From Pleomorphomonas sp. PLEO (GTDB lineage Bacteria; Pseudomonadota; Alphaproteobacteria; Rhizobiales; Pleomorphomonadaceae), in the NCBI RefSeq assembly GCF_041320595.1, contig NZ_CP166625.1, forward strand, positions 4,896,001 through 4,960,000: a stretch of DNA of 64,000 nt. The letters are read 5' to 3'. The notes beneath the pieces are model-generated. The model was given only the letters and a program-made list of their open reading frames with translations, made no database searches and was not told the origin of the DNA. A program made the position numbers and the translations under genes. The first letter of the stretch is position 1. Each line of letters begins with the position of its first letter. This document shows positions 16,824-25,658 of the stretch, one piece after another.

Positions 16824-17364
16824 GCATCGGGGTACCGCGCTGGCCACACCGGTGGCCGGCAGCCTTACCATCCGCCCCACTTCCGATCGGCTGCGCGAGA
16901 GCGTCTTCAACATCCTTGAGCATGGCTACGAGGGTGTTTTTGACGGCGCGCGGGTCATGGACGTGTTTGCAGGCACAGGCGCCCTCGGTTTTGAGGCAAT
17001 GAGCCGGGGCGCCAAGACCTGCCTGTTCGTCGAGGAGGCGGCGGAGGCACGCGGCCTCATCCGTCGCAACCAGGAAACGCTCGGCCTCATGGGCACGACG
17101 CGCATCTTCCGTCGCGATGCCACGACCATGGGATCGATAGGTCCGGCCGAGCCCTATACTCTGGCGTTTCTCGATCCGCCCTATGGCAAGGGCCTAGCAG
17201 AAAAGGCGCTTGTTTCGCTTCTCGCCGGCGGATGGCTTGCCAATGGAGCGTTGGTCATCGTCGAAGAGGTGGCCAAGGCCGAGGTGGCGCTGCCGGACGG
17301 TTTGGAGCGCCTCGACCAACGCATCTATGGCGAGACGCAAGTGATCTTCGCCCGCCGGACCTGA
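16804..17364 (+). CDS. rsmD: 16S rRNA (guanine(966)-N2)-methyltransferase
   Basis: SAM-dependent enzyme that methylates G966 of 16S rRNA in the 30S subunit. The 186 residues begin MRIVAGKHRGTAL, and contain the SAM-binding motif DVFAGTGALGFEA and the catalytic N-methyltransferase motif DPPY in AFLDPPYGKGL, all typical of RsmD. The start lies inside the end of the preceding pseudouridine synthase gene, so two rRNA modification enzymes are translated together. High confidence. Confidence 0.94.
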   Translation: MRIVAGKHRGTALATPVAGSLTIRPTSDRLRESVFNILEHGYEGVFDGARVMDVFAGTGALGFEAMSRGAKTCLFVEEAAEARGLIRRNQETLGLMGTTRIFRRDATTMGSIGPAEPYTLAFLDPPYGKGLAEKALVSLLAGGWLANGALVIVEEVAKAEVALPDGLERLDQRIYGETQVIFARRT

Positions 17365-17371
17365 CCGGCCG

Positions 17372-18034
17372 TTAGCCAAGGTCGACCCAAAGGGATTTCA
17401 CCTCGTCGGGATCGCCGGCCCGGCGCGGGAAGGACAGTCGTCTCACGCCCTTGTCGGCAACGTCGACGCCATCGGGATCCACCGCGACCAGCCGAGGTCC
17501 GGTACCATTGAGGTTGTCCAGTAGCGCGGTTTCGGCTGATGCGAAAGCCTTAGCCACCGCCGCCGGCACCAGAAATTCAGACGCAGAGAGTCGGGAGATC
17601 CGCCCGAAGCCGGCGACGAGATGAACGCCTTCCATACTCATGCGGTGAATAGAAAAATCCCCGAATCCAGCATAGTCTTCCGCCTCCGGATGACGGGCCA
17701 GAAAGCGGCCGAGGAGACGGGCATGGTCGGCCGCTTCGCGCGCGACGCACTGGAAAGTGCCGCTGACGGTGACACGGGCGCCCGTCAACGGATCCGCGCC
17801 TTCGCTGGCCGGCGCCTGCATCAGGAGCGAGGCACGACCGTCGCGCGCCAGATGGCGGGTGTGCGCGGCAAGACCGGAGAGAAGGACGAGCGGAGCGCCG
17901 TTGATATCGGTTGCCACCGTCACAAACGTGACGAACGGCCCGCCGTCGGTCGCGAGCGTGCCCAGCGAGGCGGTTGCCGCCGATCGAACGATCCGGCGCA
18001 CCATATCCTGGGCATCGAAACGGTCATCATCCAT
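17372..18034 (-). CDS. HugZ-like protein: split-barrel FMN/heme-binding domain with shortened DUF2470
   Basis: A 220-residue protein with an N-terminal pyridoxamine-phosphate-oxidase-like split barrel (about residues 8-160, starting VRSAATASLGTLATDGGPFVT) and a C-terminal piece of the DUF2470 domain (about 165-220). The HugZ/HutZ heme-utilisation family has this architecture. In homologues DUF2470 begins with a stretch like MNADHADAL whose His helps bind heme; here the sequence goes from ETALLDNLNG straight to PRLVAVDPDGVDV, so about 15-20 residues including that His appear to be missing. Heme degradation is therefore doubtful; a flavin- or heme-related role is only inferred. Convergent with rsmD. 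Confidence 0.78.
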   Translation of the reverse strand: MDDDRFDAQDMVRRIVRSAATASLGTLATDGGPFVTFVTVATDINGAPLVLLSGLAAHTRHLARDGRASLLMQAPASEGADPLTGARVTVSGTFQCVAREAADHARLLGRFLARHPEAEDYAGFGDFSIHRMSMEGVHLVAGFGRISRLSASEFLVPAAVAKAFASAETALLDNLNGTGPRLVAVDPDGVDVADKGVRRLSFPRRAGDPDEVKSLWVDLG

Positions 18035-18301
18035 CCGAAACCTCCCCTTGCGTTGCCCGACGGCTTTCTCAGAACCGCAACCGGAGCCAGGCGAACCGTG
18101 TGCGAAACCAGCCTAGTCTTCATCAGCTCAGGCGCAAATTAACTGCTTCGGCGCCGAAAGAAGGTGAAAAAGCGAGTGAATTCTTGATCTTTCTACATTG
18201 TTGCCCAGATTCTGCTCAACTCTGCTACAAAGGTCCGGCTGTCGAAACCGACCGAATATGACATGAAGAGCTGAGGCTCGGAACTGACGGGGACCTGGGG
18301 C

Positions 18302-19006
18302 ATGCCGACCATCGCACTCGTGGACGATGACAGAAACATCCTGACGTCCGTTTCGATCGCCCTCGAATCGGAGGGCTATCGCGTCGAGACCTACACCGAC
18401 GGCGCCTCCGCCCTCGACGGTCTCACCAAGGTGCAACCCGACCTCGCCATTCTCGACATCAAGATGCCGCGCATGGACGGCATGGAGCTGTTGCGCCGTC
18501 TTCGCCAGAAGACCGACATGCCCGTCATCTTTTTGACGTCCAAGGACGACGAGATCGATGAGCTGTTCGGCCTCAAGATGGGTGCCGACGACTTCATTCA
18601 CAAACCATTCTCGCAACGGCTTCTGGTCGAGCGCGTCAAAGCGGTGCTGCGCCGCGTCGCCCCGCGCGATACCACCGCCGCGCCCAAGCCGAGCGACGCC
18701 AATCGCAACATCGAACGCGGCAACCTCGTCATGGACCAGGAGCGGCACACCTGCACCTGGAAAGGCCAGAATGTGGTCTTGACCGTCACCGAGTTCCTCA
18801 TCCTGTTCGCGCTCGCCCAGCGCCCTGGCGTGGTCAAGAGCCGCAACGCGCTGATGGACGCGGCCTATGACGATCAGGTCTACGTCGACGACCGCACGAT
18901 CGACAGCCACATCAAGCGGCTGCGCAAGAAGTTCAAGGCCATCGACGACGACTTCGAGATGATCGAAACGCTCTACGGCGTCGGCTATCGCTTCAAGGAG
19001 ATGTGA
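18302..19006 (+). CDS. chvI: Response regulator ChvI, OmpR/PhoB family
   Basis: Transcriptional regulator of the ChvG/ChvI (ExoS/ChvI, BvrS/BvrR) system that controls envelope, exopolysaccharide and acid-stress genes in Hyphomicrobiales. The 234 residues hold a receiver domain with acidic pocket D8-D10, phospho-acceptor D52 in [13 protein letters not shown]79 and K101, then a winged-helix domain ending in [10 protein letters not shown]...YGVGYRF. The match to ChvI is very close over the receiver ([22 protein letters not shown]). It precedes chvG on the same strand with a 183-base structured gap. High confidence. Confidence 0.95.
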   Translation: MPTIALVDDDRNILTSVSIALESEGYRVETYTDGASALDGLTKVQPDLAILDIKMPRMDGMELLRRLRQKTDMPVIFLTSKDDEIDELFGLKMGADDFIHKPFSQRLLVERVKAVLRRVAPRDTTAAPKPSDANRNIERGNLVMDQERHTCTWKGQNVVLTVTEFLILFALAQRPGVVKSRNALMDAAYDDQVYVDDRTIDSHIKRLRKKFKAIDDDFEMIETLYGVGYRFKEM

Positions 19007-19027
19007 GGGCGAAGCCTTGTGGAGGGG

Positions 19028-19136
19028 GTTTGACATTTGGGCCCTGGCTGCGTAGGGCTCCAAGTCAAATGTCGAATTCAGAAACTCCGCTAAAGCAATA
19101 GATTACTAGTGGCTCTTATGAGCCTGACATTGCTCC
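19028..19136 (+). repeat. Pair of inverted repeats between chvI and chvG
   Basis: Two separate palindromic elements fill the chvI-chvG gap. The first pairs GACATTTG (19032-19039) with CAAATGTC (19066-19073) around an inner stem GCCCT/AGGGC (19041-19045 with 19054-19058). The second pairs AGCAAT (19094-19099) with ATTGCT (19129-19134) around GGCTC-TTAT-GAGCC (19111-19124). Neither is followed by a T-run, so they do not look like simple terminators. They may be copies of an interspersed intergenic repeat or structures that set the ChvI to ChvG ratio. Confidence 0.5.
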
Positions 19137-19189
19137 AGGCTAGCGTCCGGCGGAGGCAGATGTCGGAGCCGAGCCCCTAGCGGGAAGCG

Positions 19190-20968
19190 ATGCCGATGAG
19201 GGGAAGTCAGGAAGCCGACCGTGCCGACGGCGGGCGCATCCAGACAATGCGCCGGCTGTTACCGGTCATTGTTCGCCGCGTCAAACGCTTCACTGCAACG
19301 TCTATCGGCACTTCGCTCAGCCGCCGCATTCTTGTTCTCAATCTGGCCGGGCTGGCTGCGCTGGTGGCCGGCATTCTCTACCTCAACCAATTCCGGGCCG
19401 GGCTGATCGATGCGCGCGTCGAGAGCCTGCTGACGCAGGGCGAGATCATGGCCGGCGCCATTGCCGCCTCGGCCTCGGCAATCTCCAACGCGATCACCAT
19501 CGATCCCGAGCGCTTGCTGCAAATGCAGGCCGGCGGCGAGATAACCGCCCCGATCGACACAGAAAGCCTGGATTTCCCGATCAATCCTGAGCTGGTGGCG
19601 CCGCTCCTGCGCCGACTGATCACGCCGACCAAGACGCGGGCGCGCATTTACGACCGCGACGGCATTCTGATCCTCGACTCCCGCTTTCTTTACTCTCGCG
19701 GGCAGGTGCTCCGCTTCAATCTGCCTCCGACCAAGCCAGAGGCGCCCTCGCTGCTCGAACAGGCGATCAATGCCGTTACCTTTCGCCTGAGGCGGTTCGA
19801 CCTGCCTGTCTACAGGGAACTCGGCGGAGCCAATGGGCGCGGTTATCCCGAGGTGGAGCAGGCCCTGAATGGTTCCCCCGGCACGGTGGTGCGCGTAACG
19901 GATGACGGCGAGATGATCGTCTCGGTGGCTGTGCCGGTGCAGCGCTTCAATGTCGTGGTCGGTTCGCTGCTGCTCTCGACCGAGGGCGGCGATATCGATG
20001 CCATCGTCACGGCCGAGCGCTGGGGCATCTTCCGCGTCTTCCTGGTGGCGGCGGCCGTCACCGCCACGTTGTCGTTCCTGCTCGCCGGCACGATCGCCCG
20101 GCCGCTGCGCCGCCTCGCGGCCGCCGCGGACCGCATCCGGCGCGGCGTCAAGCAGCGCGAGGAGATTCCCTCCTTCGACCGCGAGGATGAGATCGGCGAC
20201 CTCGCCCGCGCCTTCCGCGACATGACCAACGCGCTTTACAGCCGTATGGATGCCACCGAGAGCTTCGCGGCCGACGTTGCCCACGAACTCAAAAATCCGC
20301 TGACCTCGTTGCGGTCGGCCGTGGAGACGCTGCCGCTCGCCAAGAGCGACAACAGCCGGGAGCGGCTTCTCGAGATCATTCAGCACGATGTACGCCGCCT
20401 CGACCGGCTGATCACCGACATTTCCGACGCTTCTCGCCTCGACGCCGAGCTCGCCCGCGAGGACGTGGCGCTGCTCGACGTCGGCCGGCTCATCGAAGGT
20501 GTCGTCTCGTTGGCACGCGAAACAGGCCGCCACCAGGAGGTCGGCATCGATCTCAAGGTCGACCGGGGCGAGGACAACAAACCCTTGATGGTGCTTGGCC
20601 ATGACAGCCGGCTCGGACAGGTGTTCAACAACCTGATCGACAATGCCCGTTCCTTCTCACCTGAAGGCGGTCGCGTCGAGGTCGCCGTCCGCCGCGACAA
20701 CCGCATGATCGAGATTGTCGTCGACGACCATGGCCCCGGCATCCGCGCCGAAAAACTCGAGCGGGTGTTCGAGCGTTTTTATACGGACCGCCCGGAGGGC
20801 GAAAGCTTCGGCAACAATTCCGGCCTTGGCCTGTCGATTTCCAAGCAGATCGTCGAGGCCCATCGCGGCACCATCACGGCGATCAACCGCACGGACGACG
20901 CCAACGCCCCCGATCGCGTCACAGGCGCGCGCTTCGTGGTGTCATTGCCAGCGGACCTTGCCATATGA
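19190..20968 (+). CDS. chvG: Sensor histidine kinase ChvG
   Basis: Membrane sensor kinase partner of ChvI; in relatives (ExoS, BvrS) it is held inactive by the periplasmic protein ExoR. The 592 residues show TM1 (about 47-66), a large periplasmic domain (67-280), TM2 (281-300), HAMP (301-355), and a HisKA dimerisation domain with phospho-accepting H365 in SFAADVAHELKNPLTS. The ATP-binding domain follows with N box, DDHGPGI and GLGLSISKQ. The start at 19190 is the first in-frame ATG, with GGGAAG just before it; a later ATG (residue 20) is possible. exoR is not in the window. The stop overlaps hprK by 4 bases. Confidence 0.95.
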   Translation: MPMRGSQEADRADGGRIQTMRRLLPVIVRRVKRFTATSIGTSLSRRILVLNLAGLAALVAGILYLNQFRAGLIDARVESLLTQGEIMAGAIAASASAISNAITIDPERLLQMQAGGEITAPIDTESLDFPINPELVAPLLRRLITPTKTRARIYDRDGILILDSRFLYSRGQVLRFNLPPTKPEAPSLLEQAINAVTFRLRRFDLPVYRELGGANGRGYPEVEQALNGSPGTVVRVTDDGEMIVSVAVPVQRFNVVVGSLLLSTEGGDIDAIVTAERWGIFRVFLVAAAVTATLSFLLAGTIARPLRRLAAAADRIRRGVKQREEIPSFDREDEIGDLARAFRDMTNALYSRMDATESFAADVAHELKNPLTSLRSAVETLPLAKSDNSRERLLEIIQHDVRRLDRLITDISDASRLDAELAREDVALLDVGRLIEGVVSLARETGRHQEVGIDLKVDRGEDNKPLMVLGHDSRLGQVFNNLIDNARSFSPEGGRVEVAVRRDNRMIEIVVDDHGPGIRAEKLERVFERFYTDRPEGESFGNNSGLGLSISKQIVEAHRGTITAINRTDDANAPDRVTGARFVVSLPADLAI

Positions 20969-21417
20969 TCCCGCAAACCGTTCACGCCACCGCCGTTGTC
21001 ATCGACGAGACGGGCGTGTTGATACGGGGAGGATCGGGGACCGGAAAGACATCGCTCGCCTTCGCGTTGATCGACGCGGCCCGACAAGACGGTGTCTACG
21101 CCGCCTTCGTCGCCGACGACCGCGTGGCGCTCACGGCCGTGAACGGTCGCCTTCTCGCACGCTGTCCTGAGACCATCGCCGGCCTTGCCGAACGGCGCGG
21201 CCGGGGGATCGAGAAAGTGGAACACGTGCCGGCAGCGGTGATCCGGCTCGTTGTCGATCTCGTCGACGCCGGGGCAATGGCGCGACTGCCCGAGCCGGCG
21301 GAGGAAGAGGCCGAAATCGAAGAGCTGAGGCTGCCCAGACAGGCGATTCCAGCCCGGCAAAACACCGTTTCGCTGCCACTGTTGCGCGCCGCGCTCTCGG
21401 AAATGAACAAGATTTAA
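20965..21417 (+). CDS. hprK: HPr kinase/phosphorylase, short alphaproteobacterial form
   Basis: Phosphorylates and dephosphorylates HPr on a serine, setting the state of the regulatory PTS. The 150 residues correspond to the C-terminal catalytic half of Firmicutes HprK; the N-terminal domain is absent, as is usual in alphaproteobacteria. The Walker A motif is GGSGTGKT (22-29) in GVLIRGGSGTGKTSLA. The ATGA overlap with chvG couples the kinase to the two-component system, the usual order in Hyphomicrobiales. Its target Ser is present in the HPr encoded about 660 bases downstream. Confidence 0.92.
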   Translation: MIPQTVHATAVVIDETGVLIRGGSGTGKTSLAFALIDAARQDGVYAAFVADDRVALTAVNGRLLARCPETIAGLAERRGRGIEKVEHVPAAVIRLVVDLVDAGAMARLPEPAEEEAEIEELRLPRQAIPARQNTVSLPLLRAALSEMNKI

Positions 21418-21680
21418 CGATCGAAGCCTCAATTCCAACAAACCCCGGGCTTTTTCTTTAAAGTCCCCTCAAGACCAAGCTTTTCGGGCCGGAACAGCCT
21501 ATTTTTTGTTGAGTTGACGGCCCGTTTTCTGCCCTTGGCAGGGGGGCTGGAGCGGCGCTCAATCCGATTCCCTCTTGCAAGAAATCCCGCTCTGGTGAAG
21601 ATGTGGCCCGTTCCAGTTCGGAGCGAAACCAACATGGCGTGCCGCATGATCTTCGCAATTTACAGGGATCGGACCCCAGC

Positions 21681-22082
21681 ATGATTGGGTTGGTTCTGGT
21701 GACGCATGGTCGTCTGGCAGACGAATTCCGGTCGGCGCTCGAGCATGTGGTCGGTCCCCAGGCCGATTTCGAGACGATCTGCATCGGCCCCGAAGACGAC
21801 ATGGAACAGCGGCGGAGCGACATCATCGCGTCGGTCGGTCGCGTCAACTCCGGCAAGGGCGTCATCCTGCTCACCGACATGTTCGGCGGTACGCCTTCAA
21901 ATCTGGCCATTTCCGTCATGGATATCGGCGACGTCGAGGTGATCGCCGGCGTCAACCTGCCCATGCTGGTCAAGCTCGCAACGGTCCGCAAGGAGCGGCC
22001 GCTCGCCGAGACGGTCACCGAGGCTCGCGACGCTGGTCGCAAATACATCTCCGTCGCCAGCCAGGTACTTGCCGGATCATGA
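21681..22082 (+). CDS. PTS EIIA component, mannose family (EIIA-Man)
   Basis: A 133-residue EIIA of the mannose type that receives a phosphate from HPr on H9 (MIGLVLVTHG). The fold is also seen in DhaM and in regulatory EIIA-Man proteins of alphaproteobacteria. No EIIB/C/D sugar-transport subunits lie nearby, so this is a regulatory relay rather than a sugar uptake system. The start is the ATG at 21681, which matches the family; in-frame codons upstream look non-coding. It overlaps the HPr gene by 4 bases and follows hprK after 263 bases. Confidence 0.93.
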   Translation: MIGLVLVTHGRLADEFRSALEHVVGPQADFETICIGPEDDMEQRRSDIIASVGRVNSGKGVILLTDMFGGTPSNLAISVMDIGDVEVIAGVNLPMLVKLATVRKERPLAETVTEARDAGRKYISVASQVLAGS

Positions 22083-22372
22083 CAGACGACAAAGTAGACG
22101 GCGCCATCGTCCGCGAACTGAAAATCCTCAACAAGAAGGGCCTGCATGCTCGCGCCTCGGCGAAATTCGTCCAATGCGTCGACCGCTTCGAGGCCGAGGT
22201 TTTCGTGCTGAAAGACGGCCAGAGCGTGTTGGGCACGTCGATCATGGGCTTGATGATGCTGGCCGCCGGCATCGGTTCCTCCATTGAAGTGCGCGCCGCG
22301 GGAACCGAAGCCGAGGCTGCCATCGACGCGATCGCAGCTCTGGTCAACGATCGCTTCGGCGAGGGCGAATAG
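22079..22372 (+). CDS. Phosphocarrier protein HPr
   Basis: A 97-residue HPr that passes phosphate from PTS enzyme I to EIIA proteins. The active histidine is H23 in KKGLHARASAKFVQ, and S54 in LGTSIMGLMMLA corresponds to the regulatory Ser46 phosphorylated by HprK. It is coupled to EIIA-Man by an ATGA overlap. Together with hprK, chvG and chvI upstream it forms the standard alphaproteobacterial regulatory PTS locus. Enzyme I (ptsP) is not in this window. Confidence 0.94.
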   Translation: MTDDKVDGAIVRELKILNKKGLHARASAKFVQCVDRFEAEVFVLKDGQSVLGTSIMGLMMLAAGIGSSIEVRAAGTEAEAAIDAIAALVNDRFGEGE

Positions 22373-22377
22373 GTCCG

Positions 22378-22890
22378 ATGGCGCCGCCGCTCCGCGTTGT
22401 CCCGGCCACGCCGGAACGCCTTGCGCCTCTTGCCTCTTGGTTTCAAACGCCGGAAGCTCTGGCTCAATGGGGTGGCAGTGGCCTTCGCTTTCCCCTGGAC
22501 GCAGAGCAGATCGCCGCAATGCTCGCCGAAACGCTGACGGAACCACCGCTCCGGCTGGCTTTTGCCGGTCTCCTCGGAGAGGAAACGGCGGCCCATGCCC
22601 AACTGGTTCTCGACCGGGCTGATGGCGTCGCACGCCTCGCCCGTTTCGCTATCGCACCCCACTACCGGGGTCAGGGGCTGGCGCGGCCGTTCCTTTCCGA
22701 ACTGTTCGCTCTGCTCGATGAAGCCGGAGAGTTTCCCCGGCTCGAACTCAACGTCTACACCTTCAACGCGCCGGCCATCGCGCTCTACGAATCCCTCGGC
22801 TTCGAGCTTGAGGGCGTCCGCCGATCGTCGGTGAAAGTGGGCAATGCCCGCTGGGACACGGCGATCTACGCCATCATCCGCGAAGGTTGA
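22378..22890 (+). CDS. GNAT family N-acetyltransferase
   Basis: A 170-residue GCN5-related acetyltransferase. The acetyl-CoA loop is FAIAPHYRGQGLARPFLSEL (R/Q-x-x-G-x-G/A pattern: YRGQGLA), followed by the beta-strand/helix pair LELNVYTFNAPAIALYESLGFELEGVRR, typical of the family. The substrate is unknown; the closest general type is amino-acid or small-molecule acetyltransferases. It follows HPr by 5 bases and probably shares its transcript, but no functional link is evident. Confidence 0.85.
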   Translation: MAPPLRVVPATPERLAPLASWFQTPEALAQWGGSGLRFPLDAEQIAAMLAETLTEPPLRLAFAGLLGEETAAHAQLVLDRADGVARLARFAIAPHYRGQGLARPFLSELFALLDEAGEFPRLELNVYTFNAPAIALYESLGFELEGVRRSSVKVGNARWDTAIYAIIREG

Positions 22891-22892
22891 GA

Positions 22893-24764
22893 TCAGCGAC
22901 GGCCGAACAGCCGCTCGATATCGCTGAGCTTCAGTTCGACAAACGTCGGGCGGCCGTGATTGCACTGGCCGGAGTTCGGCGTCTCCTCCATCTCGCGCAA
23001 TAACGCATCCATCTCCTCGAGGCGTAGCCGGCGGCCTGCCCTCACCGAACCGTGGCAGGCCATGGTGGCGGCGATAGCGTCGAGCTTTTCTCTGAGACGC
23101 GTCGCCTGGTCCCACTCGGCAAGATCGTCGGCGATGTCGCGCAAAAGCGCCGCCGTGTCGGTCCGGCCAAGCAGCGCGGGTATCTCGCGGATGGCGACGG
23201 CGCCCGGCCCGAAACCCTCGACGACGAGACCGAGTTCGGCGAGTTCCTCGGCGCGTTCGATGAGGCGGTCCACGTCCTCCTCGGGCATGTCGACGATCTC
23301 GGGGATCAGCAGCATCTGCGTCTCGACACCCTGCGCGATCTCCCGCTTAAGCCGCTCGTAGACAAGGCGCTCATGGGCAGCATGCTGGTCGATGATGACA
23401 AGACCCGTCACGGTCTGGGCGACAATGTAAGTCTCGTGAATCTGCGCTCGCGGCGCCCCAAGCGGTCGCGACACACTTTCCGCAGGCGCCTCGACAAGGC
23501 CCGGGCGGGCGTCGGCGGACACCGCATCGTCAATGACCGTAAAGCGGCCTTGCGTCGGACCGGCATCGAAGGAAGTCTCTTCCTCCGCGAAGCCGCGTGG
23601 GGAGGGGGCCTCGGGGGGAATCGGCCGATCCGGCGCAGTCCGCCAATCGAAGGCGACCGGACGGCTTTGATACTCCGTCCGCCAAGCCGAAGATGCCGTG
23701 GCCGGCGTCGGACGGACGGCGTCCTCGAGCACGTCGAGCGTCGCCGCGCCATGGGTCGAAGCGGCGCGGTGGCCGGCATCGGCATGGGCTCGGCGGAGCG
23801 CGCCGACCAACAAGCCGCGCACCAAACCCGGATCCCGGAAACGGACGTCCGCCTTGGTCGGATGGACATTGACATCGACCTCATGCGGGTCGAGGTCGAC
23901 GAACAGCACGGCCGCCGGGAAGCGGTCGCGGGCCATGACGTCGGCATAGCCAGCGCGGATGGCACCGATCAGCAACTTGTCACGCACCGGCCGGCCATTG
24001 ACGAACAGATACTGGCTCTGGGCGTTGGCCTTCTGCAGCGTGCCGAGGCCGGCAAGACCGGTCAGACGGACGCCCTCACGCAACGCGTCAATCTCGATCG
24101 AGTTGTCAGCAAAATCGGCCCCCATGATCTGCAACGCCCGCCCCCTGAAATCGCCCCCGGCAAGCGCGGGATAATCGAGCGACGAACGATCGGAACCCGA
24201 GAGCGAAAACCGGATCTCCGGGTGAGCCAACGCCAAGCGCTTGACGACGTCGGTGATGGCGCCGGCCTCGGCGCGTTCGCTTTTCAGAAACTTGAGGCGG
24301 GCCGGCGTCGAAAAGAACAGGTTGCGGACCTCGATGCGGGTGCCCAGGCTCAATCCTACCGGGGCGATCTCCGAACGGCTGCCGCCAGACACCGTGATCG
24401 CCCAGCCGTTAGCCTCCGAAGCGTGCCTCGTCTCGATCCTGACATCGGCCACCGAGCCGATCGATGGCAGCGCCTCACCGCGAAAGCCAAGGGTTCGGAT
24501 ATCGAGAAGGTCATCCTCTATGAGCTTGGAGGTGCAATGCCGCTCCACGGCCAGCGACAGATCGTCCGCCGTCATGCCAACGCCATTGTCAATGATGCGG
24601 ATGAGCGTTTTGCCGCCACCCGCCGTCACAACCTCAATGCGGTCGGCACCGGCGTCGATGGCGTTCTCAACCAGTTCCTTGACCACGCTTGCCGGCCGCT
24701 CCACCACCTCGCCAGCGGCGATGCGGTTGATGGTAACGGGCGAGAGCTGAATGATGACGGACAT
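22893..24764 (-). CDS. mutL: DNA mismatch repair protein MutL
   Basis: ATPase that couples mismatch recognition by MutS to strand incision and removal. The 623 residues start with MSVIIQLSPVTINRIAAGEVVERPASVV and the GHKL ATPase motifs (ENAIDAGAD, DNGVGM, GFRGEAL). The C-terminal domain contains the endonuclease motif DQHAAHERLVYE starting at residue 459, plus ACHGSVRAG-like and CNHGRPT elements that bind metal, so this MutL is the nicking type found in bacteria without MutH. A low-complexity linker joins the two domains. Convergent with the acetyltransferase gene with a 2-base gap. Confidence 0.95.
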   Translation of the reverse strand: MSVIIQLSPVTINRIAAGEVVERPASVVKELVENAIDAGADRIEVVTAGGGKTLIRIIDNGVGMTADDLSLAVERHCTSKLIEDDLLDIRTLGFRGEALPSIGSVADVRIETRHASEANGWAITVSGGSRSEIAPVGLSLGTRIEVRNLFFSTPARLKFLKSERAEAGAITDVVKRLALAHPEIRFSLSGSDRSSLDYPALAGGDFRGRALQIMGADFADNSIEIDALREGVRLTGLAGLGTLQKANAQSQYLFVNGRPVRDKLLIGAIRAGYADVMARDRFPAAVLFVDLDPHEVDVNVHPTKADVRFRDPGLVRGLLVGALRRAHADAGHRAASTHGAATLDVLEDAVRPTPATASSAWRTEYQSRPVAFDWRTAPDRPIPPEAPSPRGFAEEETSFDAGPTQGRFTVIDDAVSADARPGLVEAPAESVSRPLGAPRAQIHETYIVAQTVTGLVIIDQHAAHERLVYERLKREIAQGVETQMLLIPEIVDMPEEDVDRLIERAEELAELGLVVEGFGPGAVAIREIPALLGRTDTAALLRDIADDLAEWDQATRLREKLDAIAATMACHGSVRAGRRLRLEEMDALLREMEETPNSGQCNHGRPTFVELKLSDIERLFGRR

Positions 24765-24914
24765 GGGGAGCCGGGAATCGCTTGCATCTGGCGGGTCGGA
24801 GGAATGAGCATAGCCGATGCGGTGGCGAGGTGCGAGGTCGGCGCTGGCCACGAAATCGTCAACACCGAGGCCTGTCCACGGTCTATAGTCGGCGACGAAT
24901 GATAGGGAGCGACC

Positions 24915-25646
24915 ATGCGTAAGGTCGAAATTTCACCGTCGACATCGATCGTCGTGCTGACCGGCGCCGGTATATCGCAGGAATCGGGCCTCGATACCTT
25001 CCGCGACGCGGGCGGCATCTGGGCGCGCTATGACATCGACGATGTCGCGACGCCGGAAGGCTTCCGGCGCAACCCGCCGCTGGTCCACGAGTTCTACAAC
25101 ACACAGCGCCGCGAAGCCGCCACGGCCCTTCCCAACCCTGCGCATGTGGCGCTCGCAGGCCTTGAAAAGGCTTGGCTGGGCCGATTGCTTCTGGTTACCC
25201 AGAATATCGACGGCCTGCACGAAAAGGCCGGTTCCAAGGCGCTGTTCCACATGCACGGCACGCTCGACGGCTTCCTCTGCGAGGCTTGTGGCCGACGCGG
25301 TGCGTGGACCGGCGACATGTCGACCAGCTCGACCTGCCCGCTTTGCGACCGTCATGGTGCGCTCCGGCCCGACATCGTCTGGTTCGGCGAAATGCCATAT
25401 CACATGCCCGAAATCTATCAGGCACTCGGCGAGGCAGATCTCTTCCTCTCCGTCGGCACCTCGGGCACCGTATATCCCGCCGCCGATTTCGTGCGCGAGG
25501 CACGGCAGGCGGGCGCCGTCACCGTTGAACTGAACCTCGAAGCCTCCCGCAAGGGACGCGGCCTGTTCGATCTCGAAATCGAGGGCAAGGCCGGGGAGAG
25601 CGTGCCGGCTTTCGTCAGCGATCTGCTCAACGGTCGACTTTGGTGA
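24915..25646 (+). CDS. cobB: NAD-dependent protein deacylase (sirtuin, CobB-like)
   Basis: Removes acyl groups from protein lysines using NAD. The 243 residues show GAGISQESGLDTFR (17-30), TQNIDGLHEKAG (95-106), the catalytic H114 in HMHG, and a zinc site of C122, C125, C141 and C144. It is nearest the CobB/SIRT5 (class III) group. In E. coli CobB, Tyr92 and Arg95 in FYNARRR recognise succinyl-lysine; the aligned segment here is FYNTQRR (60-66), which keeps Tyr61 but has Gln64 in place of the Arg. Desuccinylase activity is therefore uncertain. A purine-rich AGGGAG precedes the ATG. Confidence 0.92.
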   Translation: MRKVEISPSTSIVVLTGAGISQESGLDTFRDAGGIWARYDIDDVATPEGFRRNPPLVHEFYNTQRREAATALPNPAHVALAGLEKAWLGRLLLVTQNIDGLHEKAGSKALFHMHGTLDGFLCEACGRRGAWTGDMSTSSTCPLCDRHGALRPDIVWFGEMPYHMPEIYQALGEADLFLSVGTSGTVYPAADFVREARQAGAVTVELNLEASRKGRGLFDLEIEGKAGESVPAFVSDLLNGRLW

Positions 25647-25658
25647 GTCACGGAGTCG

